This document shows positions 43,508 through 56,170 of a stretch of 64,000 nt of DNA, in pieces. The first letter of the stretch is position 1; every line of letters begins with the position of its first letter. Position numbers and translations under genes: made by a program. This stretch comes from Coriolopsis trogii (lineage: Eukaryota; Basidiomycota; Agaricomycetes; Polyporales; Polyporaceae). Below the pieces are notes generated by a model. That model saw only the letters and a list, made by a program, of their open reading frames with translations. It did not search any database and was not told the DNA's origin. Location: assembly GCA_020543525.1 (NCBI GenBank), contig JAHYIO010000001.1, forward strand, positions 310,001 to 374,000. The letters run 5' to 3'.

Positions 43508-46500
43508 CTACGCACCTGTGGGACTGGAGAATACCTCCAAAAGCGCGCCGCAGGTATCGACGAACTGCTCTCGGTGCTCAGGCTTCTCCCACAGACCAGA
43601 ATTCCACAACGCCTCGAGATCAGACAGCCAGCTGTGAGGGAGGATGAGGTGGTGCATTGCAGATTCCTCGGGCTCGTTCTGGTTGGCGCGATGGCGACTT
43701 GTGAGGATAAACAATGTGGCAAGGCCCTCCGCCAGATGCGCTGCAAGTATCGAGAAACAGACTGCATCATCACGCTCTTGCAAGAACCTAACCACAACTC
43801 AACGGTCATTGGGAGACTCTCCGGAGAGATAACCAGAGTTTGAGCGCACCATAAATACAACAACGCGCCGGGCTTCTCGTGATAACCCTTTGCGTGATCC
43901 CGCAACTCCTCCACCTCTCGTACGTGCAATACGGATATCAGACGGTGGAGGTGACACGTTCTTGGATGCGTTCTGGGGTGTTGGAAGTCGTCACGAAGGT
44001 GACTCAGGGTAAAACTAAGTAGCGCAGCAGTCGGTATGGCATGAGGTCGCAGGGCGGACGGGAGTTGCTCAGGTTCATGGTAGTTGACGCGAGGGGCGAA
44101 AAGGATACAGCATATCCACCTCCTCAGCACCATGGACGCGGCCTGAAACTCTGGGATGAGACGCGCTTGAAACATGGAGAGGGTCCCAAAACGCAGGAAC
44201 GGCAGGAAGAGTGAGACGCATAGGCTCTCCATCCAGTAGAGTCTGAGAATTGGGGCAGAGTTTGGTGAATAACCTCAGAAAAAATACCACAAATCGGGCG
44301 TACCGTTCACTCCACCACTTCATGGACTCGTTCCCTGAGCCAGGTGGAAGAGTGTCGTTCGCGAGGACCATCTGGCAGCCAACACGGATGCGGTCATGAA
44401 GTCCTCTCTCGTCGAGCGAATGAGGGCCGCCTTGATGCTCCCAAAGGCATTGCAGTGCGGGATCGGCAAGTACAGAACACTTTCCAGACAGGGAGTACTC
44501 CACGCAGTGCCGAAGAAGACGGGTTTGCTTGTAGCGCTGGGACATCGCGTCGATTTGGCTGCTTAGCCGCGATCGGAATGCAATTTGCAGTCGTTGACAG
44601 AGCGCGGAGGCCGTCATGCCGCGCGACTTGTCATCCACCTCATGAGGCGTCTTGGAGAGGAGGGACGGAGGTAGTTCATGCAAGAAAGTTCCGTGTTGGA
44701 TTTGATACGGCGCCGACGTCTCAACACCGCTCTCCTTGGTTATGCCGAGTCCCTGCCAGTTGATGGATCCGGAGGCTCCGATGGCGTTGATACCGGCTCG
44801 AAGAGTTCGCGTGTACGTCAAGAAGGCCTCGCTGACGAGTTCCGATATGCCACGAGCTGGATCGTTCCTTGGCATATGAACGAATGCATGGTCGAAGCAA
44901 AGAAACGCCGCGTCAAGGATCCCAGTAGAGTAGAAACGCATCGCGAGATGGAGAAGTTCACCCCGATCTCTATGATGAATAGACAGGAACATGATGATCT
45001 AAAGAAAGACCATCAACATGTCGCTGACGAGCACAGTACAGAATTGTACCTGGTCGGTATGCTGCCCACGTTTCTGGTCTACTATAGCATCTACGCGTCT
45101 TCGACGATCGGCTAGTTGCAACAGCTCCTTGGGTATGCTGAGTTGTGTGTGGGCGTATTGCGCCCACAGTCGATGCAGGAGGATCTCCCTTCCACGTTCT
45201 ACGAGATCTGCCTCTCCACTATCGAAGAAAAGCTCGACTCCACCGGGTACATCTTCCAGATGCTCGATATGTACGAGAGCTGCGCTGCCGAAGTCTCCGA
45301 GGTGGACATAGTATGCTGCGAGGTGAGCATACAATGAGTGACTCTTCAAGTAAGCCACGACGCTTTGGGTGTCATGAAACAATACTTCAGCCTTCCTGTG
45401 ATGTAGAATTGACAATTAATTGCATCACGTCCTTCACAATGGACAGATACTCACCGGTATTGGCCAATTGTCAGGAAGTGCAAGCGTAACTCTGCTACGA
45501 GCTCATCGCTCACTACTGACCATAGGTGTCGGATGGCTTCGTAAGCTTGTTCCATTCGGTGGACCCTAGTAGCTTGATTCTCTCTAAGCAAATGCAGGAG
45601 TGCATCGTTGAAGGAACGACGGGCCGAATCAGAGATTCTGGTAGAGTTGAAGCGAATTTCAGCATGATCGAGAAGTTCGCCCCAGTCCCCGTGTTGTATA
45701 CACAGGAAAATAGCAATCTGAGAGATTACCATTAGTACATTTACGACGGAGCGGTTGAGAGGATTCTGAAGTCATACCTCGTCCCTATGTCGTTTGCTCT
45801 CTTTGTATGGCCAAACCACCATATAGGCACGGCAAGTGATCAGGTGTGACAATTTGTTCATGGCGCTCTTCTGTGAGCGGTCGTGTGTCGCGGTGGTTTT
45901 GCATTGTTCCCATGAATGTGTGAGAAGGACCTCTGTCCCAGACCCTACAAGGTCTGGCTCTCCGCTTTCGAAGTAGAACTCAACTCCCCCCGGTATGTCT
46001 CCCAGATACTTGATATGAACGAGAGCTGCGTTGCCGAGTTCTCCCCGTTGTACATAGTACGCTGAGAGGTTGTGATACAAGGAGTGCCTCTTTAGAAAAG
46101 TGACGAGTCCATAGGAGTCGGTGAACAGTGCTTCGGAACATTTACAGTATTAAGTTAGCAATGAGTCATGCCAGTCCGGTCCGTGCCAAGTCAGTCACTC
46201 ACGAATATTTGCCTATCCTCAGAAAATGCAGACATACGTCCTCCACAACCGCATCGCTCACCACCTGCAGATGTTCTCGGACAACTTTGTGAGCATCTGC
46301 CAGTTGCCTAACTCAATAGTACTCTTGCGCGCTTCGATTGTATAGCTCGGCGGAGACGGCTAATAGCTCTGACCTCAAATTGTCGTGCGCCTGTCTCGCA
46401 CAAAGCTCGAAAGTCTGTGCCGCATCAAGGTACTGAGTGCCGTCTTGAGCTTGTTCACGAAGGAGATACGCGTGTGCACGTTCACATTCCCACTGAAGCC

Positions 46501-49500
46501 CGGCTTTCTTGAAGCATTCCTCTGCAAGGGCGTACTCTTTGTTGTTCATGAACACGTGTGCTCGGGCCGTCCAACCTCGAGGCGTCGTATTGGTGGGGGC
46601 AAATGACTCGGCTTGTTCGTCCGCGCTTTGAACATATATGCAATCGCTGGCTTCCCATAAATCCTGAAGGGAATGCAACGAAGTCAGGCTGGATCCGCTA
46701 TATCCCCTTCCCAAAATATTGGCGGGTCATGCGCTGGACGACATATGATCATGGGGGAGGCATTCGGACTGACATCAATGAGCCATAATCGTTGACGTGC
46801 TCGCGTGAGAGCGACATAGAGAACCTTAAGCTGTTGCACAAAAGATGAGTTTGACGTATTCAAGTAGAGGTCAGGACAAACCAACATACCTCCATACATA
46901 AATGACGATATTTGTAAGCCTGCTCTCGCGTACATTCGGAGCTACACAGCAAGTGCCATTGCGAGTAGGTTCCGTGCGAATCCTGAAAAATATTGTAGAC
47001 GAATACCTCAATGGTGGGCGCATCAGTTCAGAGCTATATGCAGATACGAGGCTGCCATGGCTCTCACATCATCGAACTCTAGACCTTTGCTCTGGTATAC
47101 AGTACTATGTGTCACGGCCCGGTCAATAACCTGGACGGGCCGTATACCGCAACTGTCACTCACAGAATGAGTCCATCCGTGATATTCCGGGTTTTGAGAC
47201 ATCAGGAAAAGGTCCGGAACTGATCCGGACTGATGCTCTGAGATATACTGTTTAGCTCTGGCCGCGACTGATTCCCACTTACCGACTGAGTCTATCTGGC
47301 TACAGCTGAGTCCGTCTGGATCGGACGGACGCACTTGGACCTTCTTATATTGAAACTGTCAATTTCGTAGCTCAAGTGCTGGCGTTTATTTTCACCCTCC
47401 CTATCGGCAACATCCGGAGTATTGGATCTCCGCTCTGGCGATGACGCGTCCCCTCGCAACTGCGTCTCACCCCTCCTTGAACTTAAACCTCCATTTTCAG
47501 CTCGCAAGCTCGCGTTTCCTTCGTCGTCTGCCTGCCTGGTACTGGCTTGCCTAATCATCCTCATCTCTGAACATATTTCACCTCTCTATGACTCGACTCT
47601 CCTTACGGCTCAATTTCTCTCTGTTCCACTCCAAGATCAGTGCTGCAAGCACTGATACCACTCGTGAGTCGCCATCGATCGTCCGCCATTCCGTCCTCAA
47701 CCATTCATTTGTAATTTAGAAGGACTACCCATGGAATTGGACAACTGAAGTCCTGATTCCGTACGGTATGCCACTGAGGTCAGTATTAACCCACGAGCGG
47801 TTGATCGAGTGCTTCGTATCACAGGTGAGGTTTTCATTCCTAGGATATGCATGTAAGGCATTTGGTATCTATGCAGCGGGGGTCGTTCGAAGTCAGGCCC
47901 TTTGATCTCTTAGAGAGGGAAAGGGCTGGGCGTGCAACTTGGACGATGAAGACTCGGACCACGAGGAGGACGACTAGGATCCCTGCCCCAGGAATAGATT
48001 GAAGACTGCAGAGTGCGAGGACGACGTTCGAACACGGCTAACGCGTCTGACGTGGCTTAGGTGCGTGACTGGCTACATATCATCATCCCTGACCCCGCCT
48101 TCTCACTATCTGAAAATCGCCAATCGAGACGTGGAGAAGATGCAGACACTGAACCGTCTGAGATGGAGAATGTCCATGTTAAGGTCTGATAAGCTGACCC
48201 GGGCAATGTATCCGACGGTGCTGACGATTCCTTCGTCATTTTTCAGGTGTGCTTATCCCTGCTGCCCCTGTGTGCTTCAGCCTGCCCGCACCCGTCTACC
48301 CATCAGTCTCTTGCACTCAATGCTCAGTGTTGTACGTATCATCCGAATTTTCATCAGTGCGGTACGCTGCACCATTGTCTCCCTTGTCTTGTCTGCATTA
48401 CCCCTCACTCCGTATACATTTTCATTCCATAGTGTTGTTGATTCGCTGTTTGACCGGTGTACCATCCATCCCGCATACTTAGATATATGTTCCGCATTAC
48501 TTCCCGACGCTTTGAGTACCATACCATCGGTTAGTATCATATTTGCTAATGTTCGTTCAGTTTGGCCCCGTTCAACACGGTTGCCGTGCATGTATGCTTC
48601 GTCACGTGAATCCCACACGTAGTGCATCTTAAGCAGCTGCAATTGTCTGAAATTGTCTGAGTACCGGTCTGATATGTTCTGAATGGCATCTGGGACGCTC
48701 TGGGGCCAGAAAGTGAACCTTCTGGCTCCAGAACTCTGAGATGGTCTGAGATGTTCTGAGATGTTCTGAGTCAGAGCGGCTCAGTTCGCCCCAGAGCGCC
48801 TCGGAGCTCGGACCTTTTCCTGATGGATCTTCTTTGGCCACGTCGTCCTTGACGATGATGCCTGAAGAGCAAAGTCATGAACTCTGCGTGAGTAAGATTG
48901 CAAAGGGTGCGTTGCCAGCGAACGAGTCGCCGGTGTGGCGGGTACTCACATTGCTCCGATCCCAACAGCAATTTACTACACATATAGACTCAGATTAAAT
49001 CTCGTATGTACGGCAGTTTTGTCACACTCACGACGTCGGTGAGAATTGACGATCGAACAAAGTTTCCTGACTGTCCGAATTGGAACGGAAAAAGATAGGC
49101 TTTGGACCAGCCCTCCAGCTCCATTCTTTATTGAGTCTGTCTATCGAGTTTGGCCAACGGGAGGTGATAAGGTCTACGACGGCATGTGCGCATTTGTCGA
49201 TGCCAGCATGAGAGCGGTAATTGACTGCGAGGTGGAACATCAAGGGCTTGACATACGTGGGATTCGCGCGCTGTTCCTATATGGAAGAGGAGTTTTGTGA
49301 GCATTTGTAGCCTGTACACCAAAACTCTAGGAAAGAGAACCTCAATCCGGTAAATCATTGCTGTGAGCTCGTTGAAGCTGAACAAACTTCCAGCTGTTAT
49401 TGTCTGAGCGGTGTCTCCAACAAGGACTAGACCGTTCGGGTTGTCGCATAACATGCGTAACACTAGGAGAGGAGTCTTATCAGAGCGGTCAAAGTTGCTA

Positions 49501-52381
49501 CTGAGTCTGTCGCGCTTACATCGTATCTCAACGATGAGGTTGTCCTGCACCTCGTCCAAGAAGCTTCGAACAAGTGCGTGAGCACGGTGTATTGTGATGC
49601 TGCAGGCTAATTGCACTTACAGAAACTTGACCAATGGTCCGAGAAGATGTGGTTCAAGTTCCAAATGCCGAAGAATACATTGGGTCCTAAAGGCAAGTAT
49701 AAGACTATGGGCGGGCATGTTGAGACTAGCGGCATATGAATAATAACGGCTCACCTATCAGCCGCATCGTGCTCTTGACGCCGTTTCTTCAATCTTTCAT
49801 ATGCTTCAAAAATACTGTAGACCTTCGTTTTCTCTTCCGTTGACATAGGGTACTTCTTCGAGTTCATCAGTAGTTCAGGAAATTTGTTATTTGCTTATTT
49901 GTCTTATTTCACTCCCCTGCCAGAATGTGACACCCGCCACCAAAGCGTCTGTGGGCGAAATGCCACCAAAATTGGTGGAGAGTCTTGCAGTATATGGCCG
50001 CATCGACGTACCAAGTTTCGTGAGATTTTATCATGAATCCATGATGCTATGAATGGGACAAGTCAGGCGCTGGTGTGTGTCTTATTTGCCACCGGTGGCT
50101 GTGCTGAAGCTTACGGCTTATAGCGTCTTACTTGTCTTATTTGGGCAAATAAGACAACATAATAGATTTCCCAAACTACTGATGTTGAGGTCAAGGTACG
50201 TCTGCTGATTGAGACACCCGCGTGCCGTACTATCCAAGCTTTGCTCGGAGCCTTTGATCACGCCTAGGGAAGATAGCATGAGGGGGTGCTCGTCCTCACC
50301 GAGCATCGTAGACAGATTAATGTATCACTCACCAAGAATTTCGCTAAAGACCAACATTGCCTCTACATCAATTGTCAGGACAGGTTATCAAGCTCGAGTG
50401 ATGGCGAGAATGGGCTCACCTAATCCTCGGGTCAGCGTCGGAGGGAAATGGGGCCAGTAAGCGGACCAGAACCTATTGGCGGACACACTGGAGAGGTATG
50501 AGAAAGTGACACAGAAGCGGAGAGGGCTTCGTGCGGTAGGACCTACTCGTGTGTACTACTATCGGGCCTTCTTCCGACCACGTCTACTTGTGCTTCTTGG
50601 ACGGGGAGTTCGGCTTCCAAACATGACCATAGCTGCATGAGGTATGCATGATACATTATCAAGTTTCAACTACCCATAGAAAGATTGCAGAGGACTGAAC
50701 TAACTTACCTCGTTGATAGTGATGAACAGAGGGAAATGCTCCGCCCGCAATTCGCTCCATCGCCGTGGCAGGCTTTGCTGTCGGTCTATCTGGTGCGTAG
50801 CGTCATTTGCAGCCTTCTCGGCGATTGTCGCCAACTCGCTCTCGCTCAGGGTGGCAAGCCGGAACCAGTCGAGGAGCTGATGCACCTTGGCGTGCATATC
50901 GTCGGCAAGCATAGGTGACCAAGTGACGAACAGCGCTCGAGGCATCGGAGCTTCCCGGGTAGACAGCTCCCATGCGCGCACGATAGAGGCCATCTTGTAC
51001 ATGATGGTCCACGTTTTCCTACGTATCGGCAAGTCGGTGCCCATCAGGCGGCGGTGTAAAACGGCATGCACACCACTCACCCTGTACCCGATCGCCCAAT
51101 GACATAACATGACGTAGGATGATCAATGATCTCCCTCTCCGTAGGGCTGGCGGGGGATTAGAATAGTACGATGTATGCAGGAGGCTATTACTTACGAGAG
51201 CTGAGTCGCAAAAGGAACTGGGATGTCGTAGTGAATGCCTATACGGTTTTACCATGACATGCAGTGTTCCGAGCCGATATGATGTTATACATACTCTTAA
51301 GCAATGCCTGGTAGCAATACGAAGTGAGTGTTTTTGTTGTAATTCTGAAAGAAGCTAGGCACTTACTTTTGAGAACATGACGTATCTATACATCGAGAAC
51401 AACTCGTTGGCCTATGGTGGTCACAGTTTGCTGAGCATCCACAACAGCTGACATTGCGACAGACAGCACTCACGACCACGTTTGCATGAGCCGCTGACTC
51501 TCCTTCTGGCGTGGCATTCGGGACGCTCCGTCCCGCTACATTGTTGAACGTGAGTGGTGTGAAGACGTTGGGGTCAGTACTCGATTGAGAGCGTTGTCGG
51601 CACCTGGAATCACTGTGACAAAGTTGTCAGCTACCGGGAGGCGCTGCGACGTGTGCAACCCAACCTGTCACAATAGATTGGTCCTTCAAGTTGTCGAGCG
51701 AGATCGTGTGCAAGCCTTTCCCACAATTTTGCGTGGCTGTGAACCTGGTCGCGCGAGTGCACTCCGAAGACTCGGAGCGCTAGGCCGCAGAGAATGTGAG
51801 TGAATGCTCCGGTACATACAAAGTTGCATCGCTCACCTTGGCGTTCAAGCTGCGTGGTCGTCGATGGATTGCATCAGCTAACTGGCGTCTTTAATCCCCC
51901 TATATAACTTACGGATCCAGCCCCGTCCAGGTCTGCCACACAGTCCACTTGATACTGTTCAGGATTGTTAGCATAGGCCTTGAATACTCGCTATGAGGTT
52001 CGCCGCTCACCACTAGTCGGATACCTCCTTTGATACATGCTTCGTATATTGGCACGCTGGTAGCGTTTGTCGCGGTTATCGACGTATGGTTTCTGGGGGT
52101 GAAAAGTCCTGACGAGAGCTCCCTTGGATCATCCTCAGCTCCACGAAGGAACAACACACATCGGTAGCCACGTACCGCATTTTTTCCACCACAGTGTCAA
52201 AAACGGGGCGATTCTTCTTGCAAATATTGCGAAGCGTCGTGATCGCATCCATTGTTACGAAAACGGGCCAGCTGCCGAAGCCGTCGACCATCTCGACGTA
52301 GGCGAGGGCGTTCATTTTTGTCCGGGTGTCTGGGTGAAGTAGATGATTGGGGAGGGCGGAAGATTGCAGTTCAAGGAGCAC
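43508..52381 (-). CDS. Second UvrD/TRANK1-like helicase, divergent paralogue
   Basis: Same order of blocks as the gene at 1581-10213, on the minus strand. N-terminal part: VEMVDGFGSWPVFVTMDAIT (52290) and ELSSGLFTPRNH...SVPIYEA (about 52110-52000), equivalent to DLSHGYFTPDNY...DIPIYEA. Walker A reads IGRSGTGKTWTIM, interrupted by a 62-nt intron (51019-51080). Motif II is FLDEVQDN (49550), motif III GDTAQTITAG (49420), motif IV NYRSHAGIDK (49220), motif V YQSKGLEFDD (47090), motif VI YVALTRARQRLW (46810). TPR-like helices follow from 46714 to about 43508, with LILPHSWLSDLEAL equivalent to LVLPRSWLAWIVGD. Splice phases checked at several introns keep frame, so it appears functional. The 5' end may extend to about 53210 and the 3' end to about 43450. 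A 1.3-kb stretch between motifs IV and V is unexplained. Confidence 0.72.
44999..45415 (-). repeat. Internal duplicate unit B in helicase TPR region
   Basis: Encodes HSLYAHLAAYYVHLGDFG followed by AALVHIEHLEDVPGGVE, almost the same as the unit at 45772-46080, and is followed by a FLSIHHRDRGELLHLA segment. It is a tandem repeat of about 0.7-0.8 kb including introns. Confidence 0.6.
45772..46080 (-). repeat. Internal duplicate unit A in helicase TPR region
   Basis: Encodes HSLYHNLSAYYVQRGELG and AALVHIKYLGDIPGGVE, then (at 45700) FLCIQHGDWGELLDHA. It is paralogous to unit B at 44999-45415 and absent as a pair from the helicase at 1581-10213. Confidence 0.6.
47360..48630. other. Unexplained 1.3-kb stretch inside the second helicase gene
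   Basis: Lies between exons coding GIIVKDDVAKED (about 48850) and KVQVRPSDPDG (about 47340). In the other helicase the corresponding gap is a short intron. The plus strand has short open frames, including one ending DDEDSDHEEDD, but nothing recognisable. Next to it, 48640-48780 is rich in TCTGAG/GTTCTGAG repeats. It may be a long intron or an old insertion. Confidence 0.35.
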
Positions 52382-53631
52382 GGTGAGTGAAAGCCAGGCA
52401 CCGTGTCATCCCTACATGCATATAGGATGCGTTTCTGGAAGACATGAGGGCATGCTGCGGTAGTGTGAACTGCCGTAACTTTGCAGACCTACGGCGCTGT
52501 GCTCAGGCTGGCCCTGGAAGTCCATGGGAAAACATTAAGCTTGTGCAGGGCCGCCAGAGTGGAGGAGTGCTGCGGTAGAAAAAAGAGGTGATCATCAAGG
52601 GGAGAAGCCACAAGATGACGTCCACCACAGGGTGTATAGCGGGCATGGCGAGACAGAGTTTGAGATCGTAGCTGACGGAGCTGTACGGGCACCCTGCGGC
52701 AGGCCACATCAAGAATATGCTGAGACATGAGGATGTGCACTGCATGGAAAATGAAGACCTGACATGCCGAAGTAGTATGATGTTCATCATCCTAGTCAGT
52801 AAATGCGTGCGGTAACGACGCCCTGGAAAAACAGATCTAGAGCAAGTTACATGCATCATTGACGGCACATATACGACTGTTAGACACGCTTGCGAGGCTT
52901 CGTCGCGCGTAGCGGGGTCCACTGCGAGGCCTGTCACCGGAAACTGCCAACCCTTGCCGTGTTTCAAGTTGCTGCCCGCTGCATATAGCTCCGATGACGA
53001 CTGGTGATACGGATTCCCATCAGCAAGGCACATAACAGTTGGCAAATGCGATCGAGGACTATACAGAGATGATATGTACTCACCTGCCAGGTCTAACGAC
53101 TTGGAGTACTTCCGGTTGACGCGATAATTCTCATTCTCTAGCAGCACGGTCGCGGTACTATTGGATACCAGGATCCAGAAGATTCGCCATATCCTGCATA
53201 GAGAGGCCAAATTCGTTGATAATAGGGCATGGTTCTCTGTTCATTACATATGGCGTAGGATGGTAGCCAGCAGATCATGCCAGGGAGTGTCCAACGAAGT
53301 GACTCAAACGCTGCCAGTGCTGGCCTCGGCACCCGGTCCGCACGGCCCGAGTGAGTGGGCACAGCCTCACACATATGCCCCTCCCGCGGGTTTAACGTCG
53401 ACGTCCGGACGTCTATGCCAATGCAACTGCTCAATTGAGAGAGCTGAGTCTTCCTGTGGGCTTTTACCAACAATCCCGAGGAGCTCAGTAACGAGCCAAA
53501 TTTCGGTGTAGCAAAAGTTGTAACTGCAATACAGTGACGGCCTCAAACTACTAGAACTGCAACGACCCTAGGTGTTTATAACATTCTGTAACAACACTTC
53601 GATGGAACATAAGTTCCAACCCCGACCCAGC
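52382..53631. other. Upstream region of second helicase, possible N-terminal exons
   Basis: On the minus strand some pieces look coding: LSRHARYTPCGG...LAALHKLNVFPW (about 52740-52489) and ATVLLENENYRVNRKYSKSLDLAG (about 53150-53085). They may be N-terminal exons of the helicase or a relic. They have no clear match in the first helicase, so they are not joined here. Confidence 0.3.
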
Positions 53632-53970
53632 CTATCGGGCGGTGATAGAGATCGAACCCGACGCGCTACCGTCCGTGCAAGTAATAGACGTCCACAAGAA
53701 CCAGTCGCCGTGGTAGCTCTGGTCTTTCTCCGCTTCGTCCGCCAGACAGTCCTTAACCGCCTGGTTGCCCTTGTTGAAGCTGACGCACATGATGCCCTGC
53801 GTGGTCGCGGTGTAGCACCCGCCGTTGGAGTTGATGAGAATGTTGGCGACGCCGGCGGGCGAGAAGTTCTTGTCTATCCACCGGCCAGCGTCGTTGTTGT
53901 GCGAGCAGGTGCAGGCGGCGGCTCCGGCTCCCAAGGCGGCGAGGACGAGGGAGATGGTGATGAACTGCAT
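53632..53970 (-). CDS. Small cysteine-rich secreted protein
   Basis: 112 residues in one exon. The start MQFITISLVLAALGAGAAA is a clear signal peptide, and the predicted mature protein begins near CTCSHNND. Six cysteines at 20, 22, 52, 62, 75 and 98 suggest three disulfides. The core words GGCYT, MCVSFN, AVKDCLA and SYHGDWFLWTSITC are shared with the paralogue at 63002-63334 (110 residues). Sequence upstream of both genes is also similar, so they come from a segmental duplication. No enzymatic family is recognised; secreted six-cysteine proteins of this size in basidiomycetes are often called effector-like, which here is only an inference from size and cysteines. Confidence 0.88.
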   Translation of the reverse strand: MQFITISLVLAALGAGAAACTCSHNNDAGRWIDKNFSPAGVANILINSNGGCYTATTQGIMCVSFNKGNQAVKDCLADEAEKDQSYHGDWFLWTSITCTDGSASGSISITAR

Positions 53971-55230
53971 CGTGAAAGGAGAATTTGAGTGTTCTGTCGC
54001 GGAGTGGTTAGCTCTACTTGGGAAGACGAGTGCTAGACAAGGCTTACCTGGCGTAGAAGACGGGTCGTACAGAAGTCGCGGTGGGTGACTGGCTCATATC
54101 TGACAAGCAACCTACGCCTCCTTTTATGCTCACAGCGCAGTTTCCGTCAGCCTGCCAAGGCTGTGAGGACTTGCGATCGCTTGGAGCTTCAGTGAAACAT
54201 GCAAGAGACGATACCAGCCGGCATATGGTGGTACCACTGCCAAGCGACTGACACGCTCGAGGTCATCATCGGGGAGGTAATTATCAACCCTTCTAGGCAA
54301 TGCTTCAGCCGGTCAGGACCTAGGGTACGCAGAGAGATTCTCGTGAGGCCTCGACCCTTCAGGAGCTGTGCAGCCTGTGCAATCGACGAGAGGCACCGGA
54401 CATGGTTGTAAGTGCTCAGCATTTCTCGACAATACGTCGCAGTAGACTTAGCAGGGCGACATGCTGCTCAGGTGTTGATGAATCCAGGGCCGTGGGCGGA
54501 GTAAGGCACGACACAGGCTCTGGCACAGGCAAGTGCACGGGAACAGATACGGGTACGGATACAAGCCCCGGTACCGGCGGCGACGGATCCACGACAACGG
54601 ATCACTCACCTATTTGCAGCCGCGACAGAATAGCATCCGAGTGTTTGTGAGGGGGAAAAGGATCCGCAACAATTGATGGGCGATGTGCACACTAGTCCAA
54701 GCCATATACACTTCACACAACTTGGACAAGTCACAGATTGTGCGCACCTGAGGTCATGCCCTGAAACCGTGCAGACTTTTCATCTACCCACTCATTTGCA
54801 CTCTCCACGCCCGCCTCATCTTGAATGCGTTCTCCAACCTTGAATACTAGACCGACGTCCGTCTAAGTGCAGCGAACAGCCACGGATTTGTCTCGAGCGC
54901 AATACACTGGATGCAAGAGGCGGCTCCAGCTAAGGCCAAATTACTAGTCGCGGCGGCAGAGAGGTAACGCTCAATCAGAGGGCAGAGGTTATGACGGTCT
55001 CGCGAAACGACCGGCCAGCAAAGACGATAAATAGACTAGTCTAGGCGCCTACGACTACGTTGTCTTGTTAGACGCCTGGCGTAGATCTGATCATGACTTG
55101 AATCTCGTCCACATCCACCTGCGAGCACTTGGTGAACCGAGTGGTGAACCAGGCTACATAGTCAACGGCATTATTATCATGTCCTGATTTCACTCTGAGC
55201 TCTCATTCTCATGTGCTGCTCTGTCGACCA
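53971..55230. other. Intergenic region, duplicated upstream sequence
   Basis: The first 0.7 kb upstream of the secreted-protein gene resembles the region upstream of its paralogue. The word AACATGCAAGAGAC at 54197-54210 recurs at 63575-63588, and the CGGGTACGGATAC...CCCGGTACC stretch at about 54549-54575 recurs near 63784-63808. No other gene is seen to 55230. Confidence 0.45.
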
Positions 55231-55255
55231 TCTGCGAGGGCCTGCATTGTTCTAG

Positions 55256-55530
55256 ATGGAGGCCGTGCTCGACTTGCTCGCCTCTCTGCACCCGGACACG
55301 ACCTTCGACACACCCAACTACCGGCGGCGATCACGACACAACACAGGTTCTCGATCTCATCGGGTTCAAGACGCTGTAGACGGAGGGCTCGAGGTGATGC
55401 TACGCGAGGAGCCTGGGCGTAGTCGACATTTGTACTCGTCCGCTCCTTCAAGGACATGCCGATTACGCTTCCAGAGAGCTAGCACGAGAACAAGCATGCA
55501 TGCATTATTATGTTCTACTGTTACGGAAGG
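55256..55530 (+). pseudogene. HEM3: Degenerate partial copy of HEM3 exon 1
   Basis: The plus strand encodes, in shifting frames, LDLLASLHPDTTFDT, GDHDTTQVLDLIGFKTL, a stop, TEGLEVMLREE and VRSFKDMPITLPE. These align in order with SLAALHPDTIFDT, GDHNQSQALYLLGGKAL, TKELEVALREG and VHSFKDVPTVLPD of the intact HEM3 at 33760-34932. Several frameshifts and an in-frame TAG show it is dead. Only exon 1 sequence is recognisable, so it does not show whether it came from DNA or from mRNA. Confidence 0.7.
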
Positions 55531-56170
55531 CCTGCCGTGACGAGCAGCGTGCCCTGGTTACTTGGTCTCTCAAACACCTCGTGAGTAACCGATCCCACTG
55601 CCCATGCTAGCCCCCTCTTTGTACTTCTGGGAAAGCGATGACCCAGTTCTCGTGACTTGTTCTTTGCTCTTTTTGAGCAATTCGGAAGACATGCGCGCAA
55701 CTATCCAGGGGTTGGGAGTCTTCGTCGCAGCGGCGGTGCCCTATAGGAACGCTGAGTCTTCGATTTTGTGTATGACGCCGTGCTGGATGCCTAACATATG
55801 AATCAATGTTCTCCCAGCGATGAACAGTCGTCTATCTCCGAGTCTTAAGACCTCTTGCTCTGCACGTGTGCCCCGCTACAGAGCACATGCTCTTGCAGGT
55901 GACCTGGCCGACCGACGCTGAGGAGCTAGGACCGATGCCAGCTGCAGGAGACTCGACGACCCGCAACGGCGTATGCAAAGCTGGCCCCGTCTGTGGGTCT
56001 CTTCTCCCGGAGTGGGTTTGAAGTGGATGATGCGCTCAGCCACGTACATGAGATGACCACGGTGGTGTCGAAACCTAGGACGAATGTACTGACCGCCATG
56101 GGACGGCTTTTCGGACGCGGTGCACCGAGTTGAGCGCCATCCTGCCAAGTGATAGGTGCGAGATGCTGCA
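55531..56170. other. Intergenic region downstream of NACHT-WD40 gene
   Basis: About 0.6 kb. Weak open frames on the minus strand at about 55876-56170 have no recognised family. It should hold the 3' end of the NACHT-WD40 transcript. Confidence 0.35.

Noticed and set aside
54520..54610. Possible tandem repeat protein (Gly/Thr-rich, TGTDTG words)
   Set aside because: Short, and the matching region upstream of the other secreted-protein gene is not open in the same way; more likely non-coding repeat within the duplicated upstream region.
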